Made by a program: the position numbers and the translations under genes. Source: Candidatus Neomicrothrix sp. UBA2517 (GTDB taxonomy: Bacteria; Actinomycetota; Acidimicrobiia; Acidimicrobiales; UBA8592). From it: 64,000 bases of DNA. Positions within the stretch are counted from its first letter, which is position 1. Each line of letters begins with the position of its first letter. The notes under the pieces were generated by a model. It was not told where the DNA came from and did no database searches. It saw only the letters and a list, made by a program, of their open reading frames with translations. Below, one piece after another: positions 8,666-17,320 of this stretch. The stretch spans positions 1 to 64,000 of the forward strand of contig DDNP01000027.1 of assembly GCA_002341185.1 (NCBI GenBank). The letters are read 5' to 3'.

Positions 8666-9904
8666 CTAATCTGAGAGAATTTCCTCACCGATGACTGGTC
8701 CTGGTTTCAACCTAAAGAACGCGCCAAGTACCATAGCGAATGCAGCTCCGAAATAAAGAACAGCTGACAACGAGGTTGCATCTACAAGAGGCCCTGCAAT
8801 CAGATTTCCGAATGGGACGGTCCCACCAAATGACAAAACCCAAATAGCTGCTACTCTGCCACGTATATTTTCGTCAACATGTTCTTGCCAATACGTGCTT
8901 AGCGTTGTCGGGAGAATCAAATAGAACAATCCAACAAAGAAGATAGCGAAGTATCCGATAGTTATTGAGCGCAGGAAGACAAGCCATGCAAGGGTTAATC
9001 CAAACCCAATACAAGACAACCTTATGAGGATATTGCGCCGGGCTTGAAGTAATACAGTGCCTACAAGTGAAGCTCCAAATAACGCCCCAAAGCCAAACAT
9101 CGCATAAAACCAGCCGTACTGAGTGCTCTTTGCATCTATACCCATATTCACTTCGGCAATTGCGGGTAATTGTCCGATAAATGGCAAGCAGAAAAAAGAA
9201 AAGAGGGACATAAGAGTCAAAGGTCGCCCTACTTGTGGAGCCTTGAATGCTATTCGGAAACCTCCAAAGAGGCGATCCCGTAAATTCCTAGGTTCTGCAG
9301 AAGCAGGCGGAATAGTTGTGAGGACTATTGCAACTAGAACGAAGAGATATGTTACAGCATTTAAGCTAAAGACCTCAGCGAAACCAAACCTACTAGTTAA
9401 CCACCCTCCCAATGCTGGGCCGATAACACGAGCTCCGTTCATTGACATTGAATTCAACGCGACCGCAGCTTGTAAGTTCTTTTTTCCAGCTAATTCAGGA
9501 ATTACAGATGTGAAAGCTGGCGCATACACTCCTTGACCCAACCCAATGATGAATACTATTACCAATAAAGAGTTCTGACTTATTTCTCCATCAGCAACGT
9601 TCACAGCTAAGACTACTGTCCAGACAAGTTGCCAAATTTGGGTTAAAAAAAGGATTTTGCGTCTATTGCCTGTATCAGCGAGAGAACCCCCAACCAAGCT
9701 CAGCAAAGCAAGAGGTCCAAGGTTCGCAAAGATTATCGCTCCTAAATATCCGCTTGAACCACTAATTTCCCAAGCGAGAACTCCTAGTGCCGCAGCTTGC
9801 ATCCACCGCCCGATGCCAGAGAGAAAAGACCCAATATAGAGTCTCCTGAAGGCAGGGATCGCAAGAGCATCACGTGTTGTTCCTCTTTCGGGGGTGTCAG
9901 GCAT
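8666..9904 (-). CDS. MFS transporter, EntS-like (MFS_3) exporter
   Basis: A 412 aa membrane carrier with about twelve hydrophobic segments. The start RDALAIPAFRRLYIGSFLSGIGRWMQ and the loop GGSLADTGNRRKIL (motif A region) are typical of the enterobactin-exporter-like branch. The cargo is unknown. It converges on the NTF2 gene with 5 nt between stops. Upstream lies a perfect TGTGA-N6-TCACA palindrome (9963-9978) about 60 nt before the start codon, a possible CRP/GlxR-type control site. Confidence 0.88.
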   Translation of the reverse strand: MPDTPERGTTRDALAIPAFRRLYIGSFLSGIGRWMQAAALGVLAWEISGSSGYLGAIIFANLGPLALLSLVGGSLADTGNRRKILFLTQIWQLVWTVVLAVNVADGEISQNSLLVIVFIIGLGQGVYAPAFTSVIPELAGKKNLQAAVALNSMSMNGARVIGPALGGWLTSRFGFAEVFSLNAVTYLFVLVAIVLTTIPPASAEPRNLRDRLFGGFRIAFKAPQVGRPLTLMSLFSFFCLPFIGQLPAIAEVNMGIDAKSTQYGWFYAMFGFGALFGASLVGTVLLQARRNILIRLSCIGFGLTLAWLVFLRSITIGYFAIFFVGLFYLILPTTLSTYWQEHVDENIRGRVAAIWVLSFGGTVPFGNLIAGPLVDATSLSAVLYFGAAFAMVLGAFFRLKPGPVIGEEILSD

Positions 9905-9961
9905 AGGTTCCCACAGTAGGGGAAACGCAACTCAAACCTTGAGAAGCATGGAAAATAGTTA

Positions 9962-9979
9962 TTGTGATTACAGTCACAA
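9962..9979. promoter_or_regulatory. CRP/FNR-family (GlxR-like) palindrome
   Basis: The bases read TTGTGA, then TTACAG, then TCACAA. Both half-sites match the CRP/GlxR consensus TGTGA-N6-TCACA exactly. It sits in the 78-nt gap between the SDR stop and the MFS start on the minus strand, in position to control the MFS gene. A weak transcript-end hairpin is the alternative. Confidence 0.5.
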
Positions 9980-9982
9980 GAT

Positions 9983-10741
9983 TCAGAAAATTGTGTACCC
10001 TCCGTCAACGCAAACCTGTTGTCCCGTATGAAATGTTTGTGAGGGATCAGCGAGGAAAGCTCCTACTTCTCTAAATTCTTTCGGATCAGCCCAACGACGA
10101 ACAGGAGTTCTTCTGGTAGTAACTTCACGAAATTTATCGTTCTCAAAAGCGGGACTGGCTAACTCCGTCACTGTCCAACCAGGTAACAAGCAGTTAACTC
10201 TTATTTCGTAACGTGCCAAACTAACAGCGAGGGCACGGACCAGGCCGGTTACAGCTGTTTTAGCAGTTCCATATGCTTCATTACCACCAGCACCATGTAT
10301 CGCTGATGTCGATGAAACAGCAACAAGGCTACCTCCGGAACCCTGAGAGATAAGTTGCTTTGCAGCTTCTCTAAGGCAAATAAACACTCCGTCAAGATTC
10401 ACTGACATCACTTGACGCCATTGCTCCAGTGAAGTGTCCATGAACCGAGAACCTGTCCCCGCACGTCCTGCGTTGGCAAATAAACCATCAATTCGTCCGA
10501 AGTCTTTTACCGTTGATGCGAGAGTTCTCACAACATTTTCTTCATTGCTGACATCGCAAATATAGGAGTTTGCTTCAATTCCTAAATCCTTAAGGAAATT
10601 AACTGCATGCTTATTTTTTGTTTCATTCCTAGCCCATATAGCTACTGCACCACCAGCTTCAGCTATACCTTCAGCCAAGCCAAGTCCTATGCCTCCGTTT
10701 CCTCCGGTAATAACGAAAACTTTTTCTGACAGGTCAGGCAT
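9983..10741 (-). CDS. short-chain dehydrogenase/reductase (classical SDR)
   Basis: NAD(P)-dependent oxidoreductase, 252 aa. The Rossmann motif TGGNGGIG is at residues 12-19, NAG at 90-92, Ser143/144, and the catalytic YGTAK is Y157/K161. The DGG near the C-terminus is typical. The substrate is unknown. The start overlaps the LLM oxidoreductase stop by 8 nt, indicating coupled translation. Residues around 34-38 (AIWAR) with Arg38 hint at NADP, which is weak evidence. Confidence 0.92.
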   Translation of the reverse strand: MPDLSEKVFVITGGNGGIGLGLAEGIAEAGGAVAIWARNETKNKHAVNFLKDLGIEANSYICDVSNEENVVRTLASTVKDFGRIDGLFANAGRAGTGSRFMDTSLEQWRQVMSVNLDGVFICLREAAKQLISQGSGGSLVAVSSTSAIHGAGGNEAYGTAKTAVTGLVRALAVSLARYEIRVNCLLPGWTVTELASPAFENDKFREVTTRRTPVRRWADPKEFREVGAFLADPSQTFHTGQQVCVDGGYTIF

Positions 10742-11678
10742 TTCCCTCTACTTCATTAAATTCATCTAATAATTCAGCGAGTAACGTGACATGATCCAAA
10801 TCATCTTCATCTAGCACCTGAAAATAGATTCGGCTGACACCCATCTGCTGAAAAGAACGTATGCGTTCTCGAGCCTCATCTAGAGTTCCGGCAACTCCAT
10901 TTTCTCTTAACTCAGCAAGATCTCGACCAATGTTTCCAGAGCGTTTCTCTAATTCACTCTCGGATGTTCCGATACATAAAACTTGAGCAACTGAAAAGAC
11001 CATACTGTTAGTATCTCGCCCAATATTTTCACAAGCTTGCTTCACCCGGACAGCTTGTAATTCAAAATCAGTTGGTGAGCTGAAAGGTAAATTAAATTCG
11101 CTAGCAAATCTTGCAGCTAAATTCGGAGTGCGTTTCGGTCCACCCCCTCCAACAATAATTGGGATTCCAGACTTTTGTGAGGCTTTTGGCAATGCAGGGC
11201 AATCTTTTAGTGATGCTGTTTTCCCTTCATAGCTAAATGTTGAAGCAGATGATGTTGTTCGAAATAATTCGAGAATGGAGAGTTGATCTTCCATACGATC
11301 AAAACGTTCTTTCAAGGGTGGAAAATCAATACCCAACGCCTCGTGTTCACGGTCAAACCATCCTGCTCCGACACCAAGTTCAAGTCTTCCCGAGGACATC
11401 TGATCTATTTCGGCTGCAATAACTGCAAGTCGACCAGGTTGTCTAAAAGTAGATGAGCATACGAGTGTCCCGAGACGTAAACGATTAGTGTCTCGAGCTA
11501 AGCCAGCCAAAGTTGTCATAGCATCTGTCGGGCCTAGTCTCGGATCAATCCCCATAGCGTGGTAGTGATCACTAACAAAGAAGCCGTCAAACCCTAAAGC
11601 TTCAGAGTGAATCGCAAGTCGTGAAAGGCGTTCGTAGCCGGCTCCTTGTTGCGGTTCTGTGAAAATTCGAAAATCCAT
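10734..11678 (-). CDS. LLM-class (F420- or FMN-dependent) oxidoreductase
   Basis: A luciferase-like TIM-barrel flavin/deazaflavin enzyme, 314 aa. Family marks are FDGFFVSDHY near residue 35, RLRLGTLV, the block SSGRLELGVGAGWFDREHEALGI, and PIIVGGGGPKRT. The VGAGW form with LELG is common in actinobacterial F420-dependent members, so F420 is the likelier cofactor. It forms an operon with the downstream SDR (8 nt overlap) and follows the esterase by 16 nt. The substrate is unknown. Confidence 0.88.
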   Translation of the reverse strand: MDFRIFTEPQQGAGYERLSRLAIHSEALGFDGFFVSDHYHAMGIDPRLGPTDAMTTLAGLARDTNRLRLGTLVCSSTFRQPGRLAVIAAEIDQMSSGRLELGVGAGWFDREHEALGIDFPPLKERFDRMEDQLSILELFRTTSSASTFSYEGKTASLKDCPALPKASQKSGIPIIVGGGGPKRTPNLAARFASEFNLPFSSPTDFELQAVRVKQACENIGRDTNSMVFSVAQVLCIGTSESELEKRSGNIGRDLAELRENGVAGTLDEARERIRSFQQMGVSRIYFQVLDEDDLDHVTLLAELLDEFNEVEGNA

Positions 11679-11694
11679 ATTTAACCTTCTACCT

Positions 11695-12663
11695 TCAAGA
11701 GGAAGGATTCAGCGCAGTTTCAATCGCAGCAGTTTGATCTTTTGCCCATCTTATTGAAAGTTCAGACTCTGCCACAAAGCCGTTACTTCCATGAAAGGCT
11801 CCCGGGTATACATGAAGTTCTACGGGAACACCTGCTTGTGACAAACGTGCAGCATAGTCAATATCTTCATCAACAAAAATATCAAGGGTTCCAACATTAA
11901 TGTAGGTGGGAGGAAGACCGGAAAGATCTTCGGCTGTGCTTGGAGATCCATATGCAGGAACAGGATCGATGTCATTCAGGTATGCTTTCCAAGCAATAAT
12001 ATTTGCCTCCCTATTCCAAACCCTAGTATCAGAAGTCCCATAGCTACTGGGGGTTACATTTCTGTGATCAAGCATAGGGAAGACAAGCAATTGGAATATG
12101 AGATTCGGACCACCCTTGTCTCGAGCCATCAAAGTCGTTCCTGCAGCAAGCCCACCTCCAGCTGAGGCACCTCCTATTGCAATACGATCTTGAGAAATCC
12201 CCAGTTCGTCAGCACTATTGTGCATCCAAGACAATGCCGAATAACAATCATGGATTTGAGCAGGATACGGGTGTTCTGGAGCAAGTCGATACTCAACGGA
12301 AACAACCACACAGTTGTGATTTATCGCCATTGATGCGCATACATCATCATCCATATCAATTGATCCTAAAACCATTCCGCCCCCATGAATCCACAACAGC
12401 CCAGGTGCTTCGGAAGGAAGTTCCTTCGGAGTATAAGTTCTTACCAAAACATCTGGGTCACCATTCAATCCAGGAACATTAATATCTTTTATTAGAATAT
12501 TCTCAGGAGTTTCAGGTGCGGGCATTTGCCCCATCAATGCATCAAGTCCAGCTCTGGTCACTGAAATATCTGTAAGGTCGAGTAACTTTTCTGGAAGTAC
12601 ACTCAAAACAGCTCTGTGCATTTCGTCTAGCTCGGTATCAAAATTAAACTTTCTACCTGTCAT
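11695..12663 (-). CDS. alpha/beta hydrolase, hormone-sensitive-lipase (HSL) family
   Basis: A carboxylic-ester hydrolase of 322 aa. The oxyanion motif HGGG is at 93-96, the nucleophile elbow GASAGG at 165-170 (S167), followed by an Asp in TLDIFVDED and His in GAFHG as the rest of the triad. I prefer ATG 12663 because GGGGAG precedes it; an in-frame ATG at 12696 adds 11 residues without a ribosome site. No signal peptide is visible, so it is cytoplasmic. It probably leads an operon with the LLM and SDR genes, suggesting ester cleavage followed by oxidation. Confidence 0.9.
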   Translation of the reverse strand: MTGRKFNFDTELDEMHRAVLSVLPEKLLDLTDISVTRAGLDALMGQMPAPETPENILIKDINVPGLNGDPDVLVRTYTPKELPSEAPGLLWIHGGGMVLGSIDMDDDVCASMAINHNCVVVSVEYRLAPEHPYPAQIHDCYSALSWMHNSADELGISQDRIAIGGASAGGGLAAGTTLMARDKGGPNLIFQLLVFPMLDHRNVTPSSYGTSDTRVWNREANIIAWKAYLNDIDPVPAYGSPSTAEDLSGLPPTYINVGTLDIFVDEDIDYAARLSQAGVPVELHVYPGAFHGSNGFVAESELSIRWAKDQTAAIETALNPSS

Positions 12664-12735
12664 AAAATCTCCCCTTTCTTGCATGATAGGCATCAACTAC
12701 TATTACGTCTATAACAGGAAGAAGATCTATCAGCA

Positions 12736-14286
12736 ATGCAAGGCATAACATTCAAAGCTTCCACTATTGTGACTGCTACGTATTTGATGCTCTTGCTTTT
12801 ATCGGGGTGTTCACAAGATAGCCCCAAGACAGCGCAGCCTAACGATCCCACTGAAAACACTGTGGAAGTAGAAAAAGCGGATAAACAGGAAGGAAATATA
12901 GTTGAATCCCAAGAGTCCCTAAAAGAAAAGCATCTGGTACCCGAACAAATTAGCTTTGAAACTGAAGTACTTCCCGTGCTTGAAAACAATTGCGTTCTAT
13001 GTCACGCTTCGGGTACTGCAGGAGCATTTCATATGGAGCTTAGTACAGCTTCCGATGCCGCCGTGTACGCCTTTGCAATAGGTCGGTTAGTTGAAAGTGG
13101 AGATATGCCTCCTTGGCCAGCTTCAAAAAAATCTCCTCAATTTATAGGAGACCATTCAATAACCTCAGATCAAAAGGAAGCTGTACTGAAGTGGGCTAAC
13201 CAAGGAGGGCCTATTGACGTGGAGCCCAATAGAGAAATAATCTCTCAAAGACCAGTCATGACAATCAACGACCCTGACTTGGTTGTGACTTCAACGAATG
13301 GCCCTTATCAGGGATCCACAGACACGTTAGACGATTATCGATGCATAATTTTTGATCCAGAGGTTGAAGAAAATAAGTGGGTTCTTGCTTCCCACTTCGT
13401 CCCAGACAAAGTAGAAGTCGTGCACCATGGAATTTTTACTTTAGTCTCAAGCGAGTATCGAGCTCAGGCTGAAAGACTTGACCAAGCAGACCCCGGTGTA
13501 GGTTGGTCGTGTTATGGAGGAAATGGACTAAGGGAGCAAACTGATGGGTACAAATTTGGGTTCGGAGGTTGGGCTCCTGGAGATCCGCCAGAGATAAGCC
13601 CGGAAGGGTATGGAGTTCCGCTTAGGCCCGGTGATTTCCTGATTATTCAACTACATTATCATTTTGACTATTCAGCACCGCCGGATTTATCTAAAATGCT
13701 TTTTGATTTTGCGAGTACAGAGCAAATAGAAGCGAACGGTGGATCTTTTAAGACTTTAACCGGACAACTTTTCAGAGGGCCTGCTGAAATTCCTTGCTAC
13801 GAGGGTGACCAAAATCCCCTATGCGATCGAGATACAGCAATCAAAAGGACAGCGGAGCTATATGGAGACATTGGTTACGCTTCCAACTTCTTCAATCGTG
13901 AATGTGGTTTTACCCCTGAAGACTATGCTCACATGACTGATGGAACAGCCATGTCTTCGTGCGATATTCCAGTTGCTGCGACCGGAAAAATTGTAAGCGT
14001 AACTGGTCATATGCATGAACTGGGATTAAGTATACGTTTAACATTAAATCCAGATACGGAAAATGAACGCATACTTCTAGACATCCCTGATTGGGACTTC
14101 CAATGGCAATTTAACTACCATCCCGTCGAGAGCATAATGCTTAAAGCCGGAGACATAATCCGCGTTGATTGCGCTTGGAACCGGGAACGTGCCCCATACG
14201 AGGCCGTAGGATATATCTTATGGTCTTTGGGAACCGGTGATGAAATGTGCTACTCGGGTATTACAACAGCACCATCCTACGACTGA
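12736..14286 (+). CDS. lipoprotein with cytochrome c site and PHM-like copper monooxygenase fold
   Basis: An exported 516 aa lipoprotein: lipobox LLSGC with acylated C25, then an acidic linker to about residue 68. A c-type heme site CVLCH is at 86-90, with MPPW (M124) a likely axial-ligand region. From about 170 a copper type II ascorbate-dependent monooxygenase-like region keeps the expected ligands in order: H230-H231, HYH at 307-309, H425-x-H427, and Met504 in GDEMC. In the PHM/DBM family these bind CuH and CuM and hydroxylate C-H bonds. The heme may pass electrons to the copper centre (inference). The substrate is unknown. It stands alone, divergent from the esterase operon. Confidence 0.8.
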   Translation: MQGITFKASTIVTATYLMLLLLSGCSQDSPKTAQPNDPTENTVEVEKADKQEGNIVESQESLKEKHLVPEQISFETEVLPVLENNCVLCHASGTAGAFHMELSTASDAAVYAFAIGRLVESGDMPPWPASKKSPQFIGDHSITSDQKEAVLKWANQGGPIDVEPNREIISQRPVMTINDPDLVVTSTNGPYQGSTDTLDDYRCIIFDPEVEENKWVLASHFVPDKVEVVHHGIFTLVSSEYRAQAERLDQADPGVGWSCYGGNGLREQTDGYKFGFGGWAPGDPPEISPEGYGVPLRPGDFLIIQLHYHFDYSAPPDLSKMLFDFASTEQIEANGGSFKTLTGQLFRGPAEIPCYEGDQNPLCDRDTAIKRTAELYGDIGYASNFFNRECGFTPEDYAHMTDGTAMSSCDIPVAATGKIVSVTGHMHELGLSIRLTLNPDTENERILLDIPDWDFQWQFNYHPVESIMLKAGDIIRVDCAWNRERAPYEAVGYILWSLGTGDEMCYSGITTAPSYD

Positions 14287-14290
14287 CCTA

Positions 14291-14779
14291 CTAACTGCTG
14301 AGGAGTCGATGCCCTTCGGATCTTGCGAGTTGCATTATGGATTCTTGGCCTTTTCGCCAAAGGACGGTCAGTTTAACACCTGTTAATTTCCAACCGGAAG
14401 GGGACTCGGCGTCTCTGGCCAACGTGTCATCGTAATACCCGCCAATGGTGAACCAAGAATCTTTTTTCTCGGGCTCAAAGACATGATGAGCCTGCATGTA
14501 CATTCTGCAGGAAGCAAAGTTTCCATCTAAGGTCACTATCGGGTTAGTCATAGAATGCTGTGTCGCAGCAAGCCCAGTAAACAGAGGCTTTACGCGATTG
14601 ACCCATTCATCACCAGTTAACGAATTAGGTTCAGGGACAGACGAACCTTCATATGAAGAAAAGTCAATCTCTACCTGATCGGCAAAAATTGATCGGTAAA
14701 GTTCAAAATCTTTGGCATCAATTCCCATTGCGTATAGATAAATAGTTTCGGCAATGGCCCTCCTATCATCTAAATCCAT
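14291..14779 (-). CDS. SnoaL-like/NTF2-fold (ring-hydroxylating dioxygenase beta-like) protein
   Basis: A 162 aa protein of the SnoaL_4 group, with the pattern LDDRRAIAETIYLYAMGID, DFELYRSIFADQVEIDFSSYEG, a central H-S-M-T-N-P, and SGWKLTGVKLTVLWRKG at the end. Members are small enzymes or binding folds in aromatic or polyketide metabolism; the function here is unassigned. ATG 14779 is preferred: AGGAAG lies upstream and the protein then starts as homologues do. The frame is open another 23 codons. It is convergent with the heme-copper lipoprotein, with 4 nt between. Confidence 0.78.
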   Translation of the reverse strand: MDLDDRRAIAETIYLYAMGIDAKDFELYRSIFADQVEIDFSSYEGSSVPEPNSLTGDEWVNRVKPLFTGLAATQHSMTNPIVTLDGNFASCRMYMQAHHVFEPEKKDSWFTIGGYYDDTLARDAESPSGWKLTGVKLTVLWRKGQESIMQLARSEGHRLLSS

Positions 14780-14906
14780 TGACTTTCTTCCTGCACGGAA
14801 AATCATCCTTGGGGATGAATACCATTTCAATCTTTGAGAAAGTTTCACAGGTTACCTTTTCTATGATTATGAGAGCTTTTTTTTCTAAATTCTTTAGTAA
14901 TGGAGG

Positions 14907-15524
14907 TCATGGTCTTTCTCCAAATTCTGGTTTCTCAGTCCTCGTGCGTTTCAACTCCCAAAACCCTGGGGTAGTGGTAAGCGTCAGAACACTATCCCAT
15001 AAATCAAGACTTTGTTCTTTATCTGGAACACGGGTTATTACAGGTCCAAAAATCCCCACCATGTCACCGTTCTTTCCCTCAAAGCCAATGATTGGAGTGC
15101 CGATATCATCACCTGCCAACGAAATACCAGCGTCCATTCGAGAACGGATTTCTTCATCAAATTTAGAATCAGTAAAGGCATCAAGATGATTAGTGCTTAA
15201 ACCAATCGATGCTAGAACTTCCTCTAAGTCAAAATTCATAAAATCTTTGTCATGATGAATTCTTCGACCTAGTTCCCAGTAATATCTCTGAACAGCATCA
15301 TTGCCTTCACTGCTTCGGATCGATTCCATCACGCGCAAAAGATTATGAGATCTTTGATACCAGGAAAGCCGAGGATTATCTTCAGCAGGATTATTTTTAA
15401 AATATAAGCTGATTGGTTGCCACGTTATTTCTAAGTCGCGTTGCGTTTGAACTCCGTCAACGACCCAACGAGCCGTCACCCAACACCAAGGTCATATAGG
15501 GTCAACCCAAAAGTCAATTCGCAC
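14907..15524 (-). CDS. probable selenoprotein, DsbA-fold, mycothiol-dependent nitroreductase Rv2466c-like (TGA = Sec11)
   Basis: The downstream 190 residues match the Rv2466c family, including GDDIGTPIIGFEG and the tail LWDSV then ELKRTRTEKPEFG. Read from a GTG at 15524 the N-terminus is MRIDFWVDPI-TGA-PWCWVTARW. The mycobacterial protein has DFWFDPLCPWCW there, so TGA (15492-15494) replaces the nucleophilic cysteine of CPWC. A perfect AGGAG lies 6 nt before this GTG, and a stop codon just upstream fixes the start. The total of 205 aa matches the family's about 207. As a selenoprotein it would have a U11-P-W-C14 redox site, probably reducing mycothiol-linked or electrophilic substrates. It is 9 nt from the alcohol dehydrogenase stop, so likely co-transcribed. 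The alternative is a nonsense mutant restarting at GTG 15479, which would lack the active site. Confidence 0.8.
15492..15494 (-). other. in-frame TGA, candidate selenocysteine codon
   Basis: Codon 11 of the Rv2466c-like gene. It aligns with the nucleophilic Cys of CPWC. Downstream in the mRNA a small hairpin can form: TGACG, loop GCT, CGTTG, the loop lying about 19-21 nt after the TGA, with an outer GACC/GGTC pairing. This is within the range for bacterial SECIS elements, but I paired it by eye only and it is not a strong consensus. Confidence 0.7.
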
Positions 15525-15533
15525 CTATTGCTC

Positions 15534-16559
15534 CTACGGTCGCACAAGCACTTTTGTATGCTCTGTTATGCCCGAAGAGAGTTCAGTGAAGATTTCATTT
15601 ATATCTACTAAATCAACAGTTCCAGAGTGAAGAACATCCAAATCTATTCTCCCATCGGCTACGTATCCCATCGTCATTTCAAATTCCTCATGCGTATATC
15701 CCAGAGCCGCAGTCACCTGGATCTCTTTTGTCAGCCATTGACGAGGACTTATGGGGGCATCGCCCATAGCTAATCCAATGATCGCAGCCCGCCCTCCTCG
15801 ACGAGCTAAATCAACAGCTGATTGAATGGTAGCTGGAATCCCAGCGCATTCGTAAACAATATCAGCGCCTAAGCCCTTTGTGAGATCAGAAATAAAGTCG
15901 TTAGCTATGGATGGATCAATGGCATGATGTGCTCCAAGGGCCAGAGACAGTTGCCGTCGAGATTCATTGGGTTCCACCACAATTATTGTTCCTGCACCTG
16001 CAACATGGACCCACTGCAGAGTACTCAAACCTATCGGTCCGGCTCCTTGAATAACAGCGATTTCTCCAAGACGAGGAGGGTTTGCCCTCACAGCATGAAA
16101 GCAAATAGCTGCTGGCTCAATCTGAGCAGCTTGTTCATCGCTGAGATCAGTGTTTGCTTTTACTGCTCTACCATGATGAACTGCCAATTGTTTCGCAAAC
16201 CCGCCATGTGGAGTAGCGAATGGGCCTCTTCCAACCGTTGCCATAAGAACCGTTTGACACTTCTCCATTTGCCCAAAATGACATGCTGAGCAGTTCCCGC
16301 ATGATGGAGGAACAGCAATAACTACTCTGTCTCCTTCAGATAAACGCTTTACAGAATCACCAGCCTTAGATACAAAACCCGTCCACTCGTGACCGCATGT
16401 GGAAGGCCACGCTGGCCCATCGCTTTGAAAGGAATGAATGTCAGTTCCGCAAATACCACAGTACGTTATGTCAACCACTATCTGTTCTGGTTCGGGGCTT
16501 GGTTCGTCAAAGTCCACAAACTCAATTAATTCTTTCCCAGTGATAAGTGCTGCCTGCAT
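15534..16559 (-). CDS. zinc-dependent alcohol dehydrogenase (MDR family)
   Basis: Medium-chain NAD(P)-dependent dehydrogenase, 341 aa. The catalytic zinc site is C34 (in CGICGTD) with H57-E58 in CGHEWTG; structural-zinc cysteines are C87, C90, C93 and C101. The nucleotide-binding GAGPIGL follows. It resembles the threonine/butanediol/sorbitol dehydrogenase branch; the substrate is not fixed. It is upstream of the selenoprotein gene in one transcript: its stop codon TAG forms part of that gene's ribosome site. Confidence 0.92.
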   Translation of the reverse strand: MQAALITGKELIEFVDFDEPSPEPEQIVVDITYCGICGTDIHSFQSDGPAWPSTCGHEWTGFVSKAGDSVKRLSEGDRVVIAVPPSCGNCSACHFGQMEKCQTVLMATVGRGPFATPHGGFAKQLAVHHGRAVKANTDLSDEQAAQIEPAAICFHAVRANPPRLGEIAVIQGAGPIGLSTLQWVHVAGAGTIIVVEPNESRRQLSLALGAHHAIDPSIANDFISDLTKGLGADIVYECAGIPATIQSAVDLARRGGRAAIIGLAMGDAPISPRQWLTKEIQVTAALGYTHEEFEMTMGYVADGRIDLDVLHSGTVDLVDINEIFTELSSGITEHTKVLVRP

Positions 16560-16612
16560 TAAGCCAAACTATACCTAGTTTTCTCAAACGTCATGTTTCA
16601 CAGAAGTTTCTA

Positions 16613-17221
16613 TTACGGGCTTAGGATAAAATGTTCACCAAGGTGCATGGTTTCATTTGCTGAACGAATCGACCGAGCACCATTTCTTGAAGCCTGAACC
16701 CTAGTGATGCTTGCATAATCAACTCTTATTCCATACTTATCGCTATACCCAAGCATCTTTTGCAGAAAACACATCGTCACCATTGCATGACAAAATGCAA
16801 CAACAGTTTTCCCTGAATTATCAGAAATAATTCTCTCAAATGCTGCATGAACGTTAGTCCCAAAAGCATCTAAATCAACATCTCCGTGCATACTGTCAGG
16901 GTCATCAATGATGGATTGCCACTCTTCTCCTCCAGAATTTTTGAGTTCTTCCATGGGCACGTATGTGTCGCTGTCGCGATCAATTTCGGCCAAATCGGCA
17001 ATGATTTGAGCTTCGAGGTTTAGTCGTTTTAGAAGAGGAGCGGCGGTTTGTTGCGCCCGCAACAGTGGAGATGACACAATTAGGTCAATGTGGGTATCTT
17101 GAAGATAATCCGCCACTGCTTCAGCTTGTTTCAAACCGATCGGAGCTAGTTCAGGGTCAGCAATTCCATCTGCACCTTCGATCCTGACCGGTCTACCATG
17201 ACGAACGATAATTAATTCCAC
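16613..17221 (-). CDS. histidine phosphatase family protein (phosphoglycerate-mutase-like)
   Basis: A 202 aa phosphatase-fold protein. The catalytic RHG is at residues 7-9 (H8 nucleophile); SSPLLRAQQTA carries the second conserved Arg, and VVAFCHAMV carries the distal His. The target is unknown; cytoplasmic. It is separated from the alcohol dehydrogenase by 53 nt and faces a divergent SDR gene across 99 bases. Confidence 0.88.
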   Translation of the reverse strand: MELIIVRHGRPVRIEGADGIADPELAPIGLKQAEAVADYLQDTHIDLIVSSPLLRAQQTAAPLLKRLNLEAQIIADLAEIDRDSDTYVPMEELKNSGGEEWQSIIDDPDSMHGDVDLDAFGTNVHAAFERIISDNSGKTVVAFCHAMVTMCFLQKMLGYSDKYGIRVDYASITRVQASRNGARSIRSANETMHLGEHFILSP

Positions 17222-17256
17222 ATAGAGAGCTTAGAGAGAGCAGAGAAGAAGACCAC

Positions 17257-17307
17257 CTTTGTCAGAAGAATTGTCGAATCTGAGATGGATGACCCTTTCT
17301 GACGAAG
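17257..17307. repeat. imperfect inverted repeat in divergent intergenic region
   Basis: CTTTGTCAGAAG (17257-17268) and CTTTCTGACGAAG (17295-17307) are near reverse complements, separated by 26 bases, between the start codons of the histidine phosphatase and the SDR. It could be a dimeric operator for both genes or chance. Confidence 0.3.
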
Positions 17308-17320
17308 CTAATGTACTGAC

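Noticed and set aside
14907..15479. Starting the Rv2466c-like gene at GTG 15479
   Set aside because: This leaves out the whole active site and has no ribosome site. The GTG at 15524 with AGGAG gives the full family N-terminus if TGA is read as Sec.
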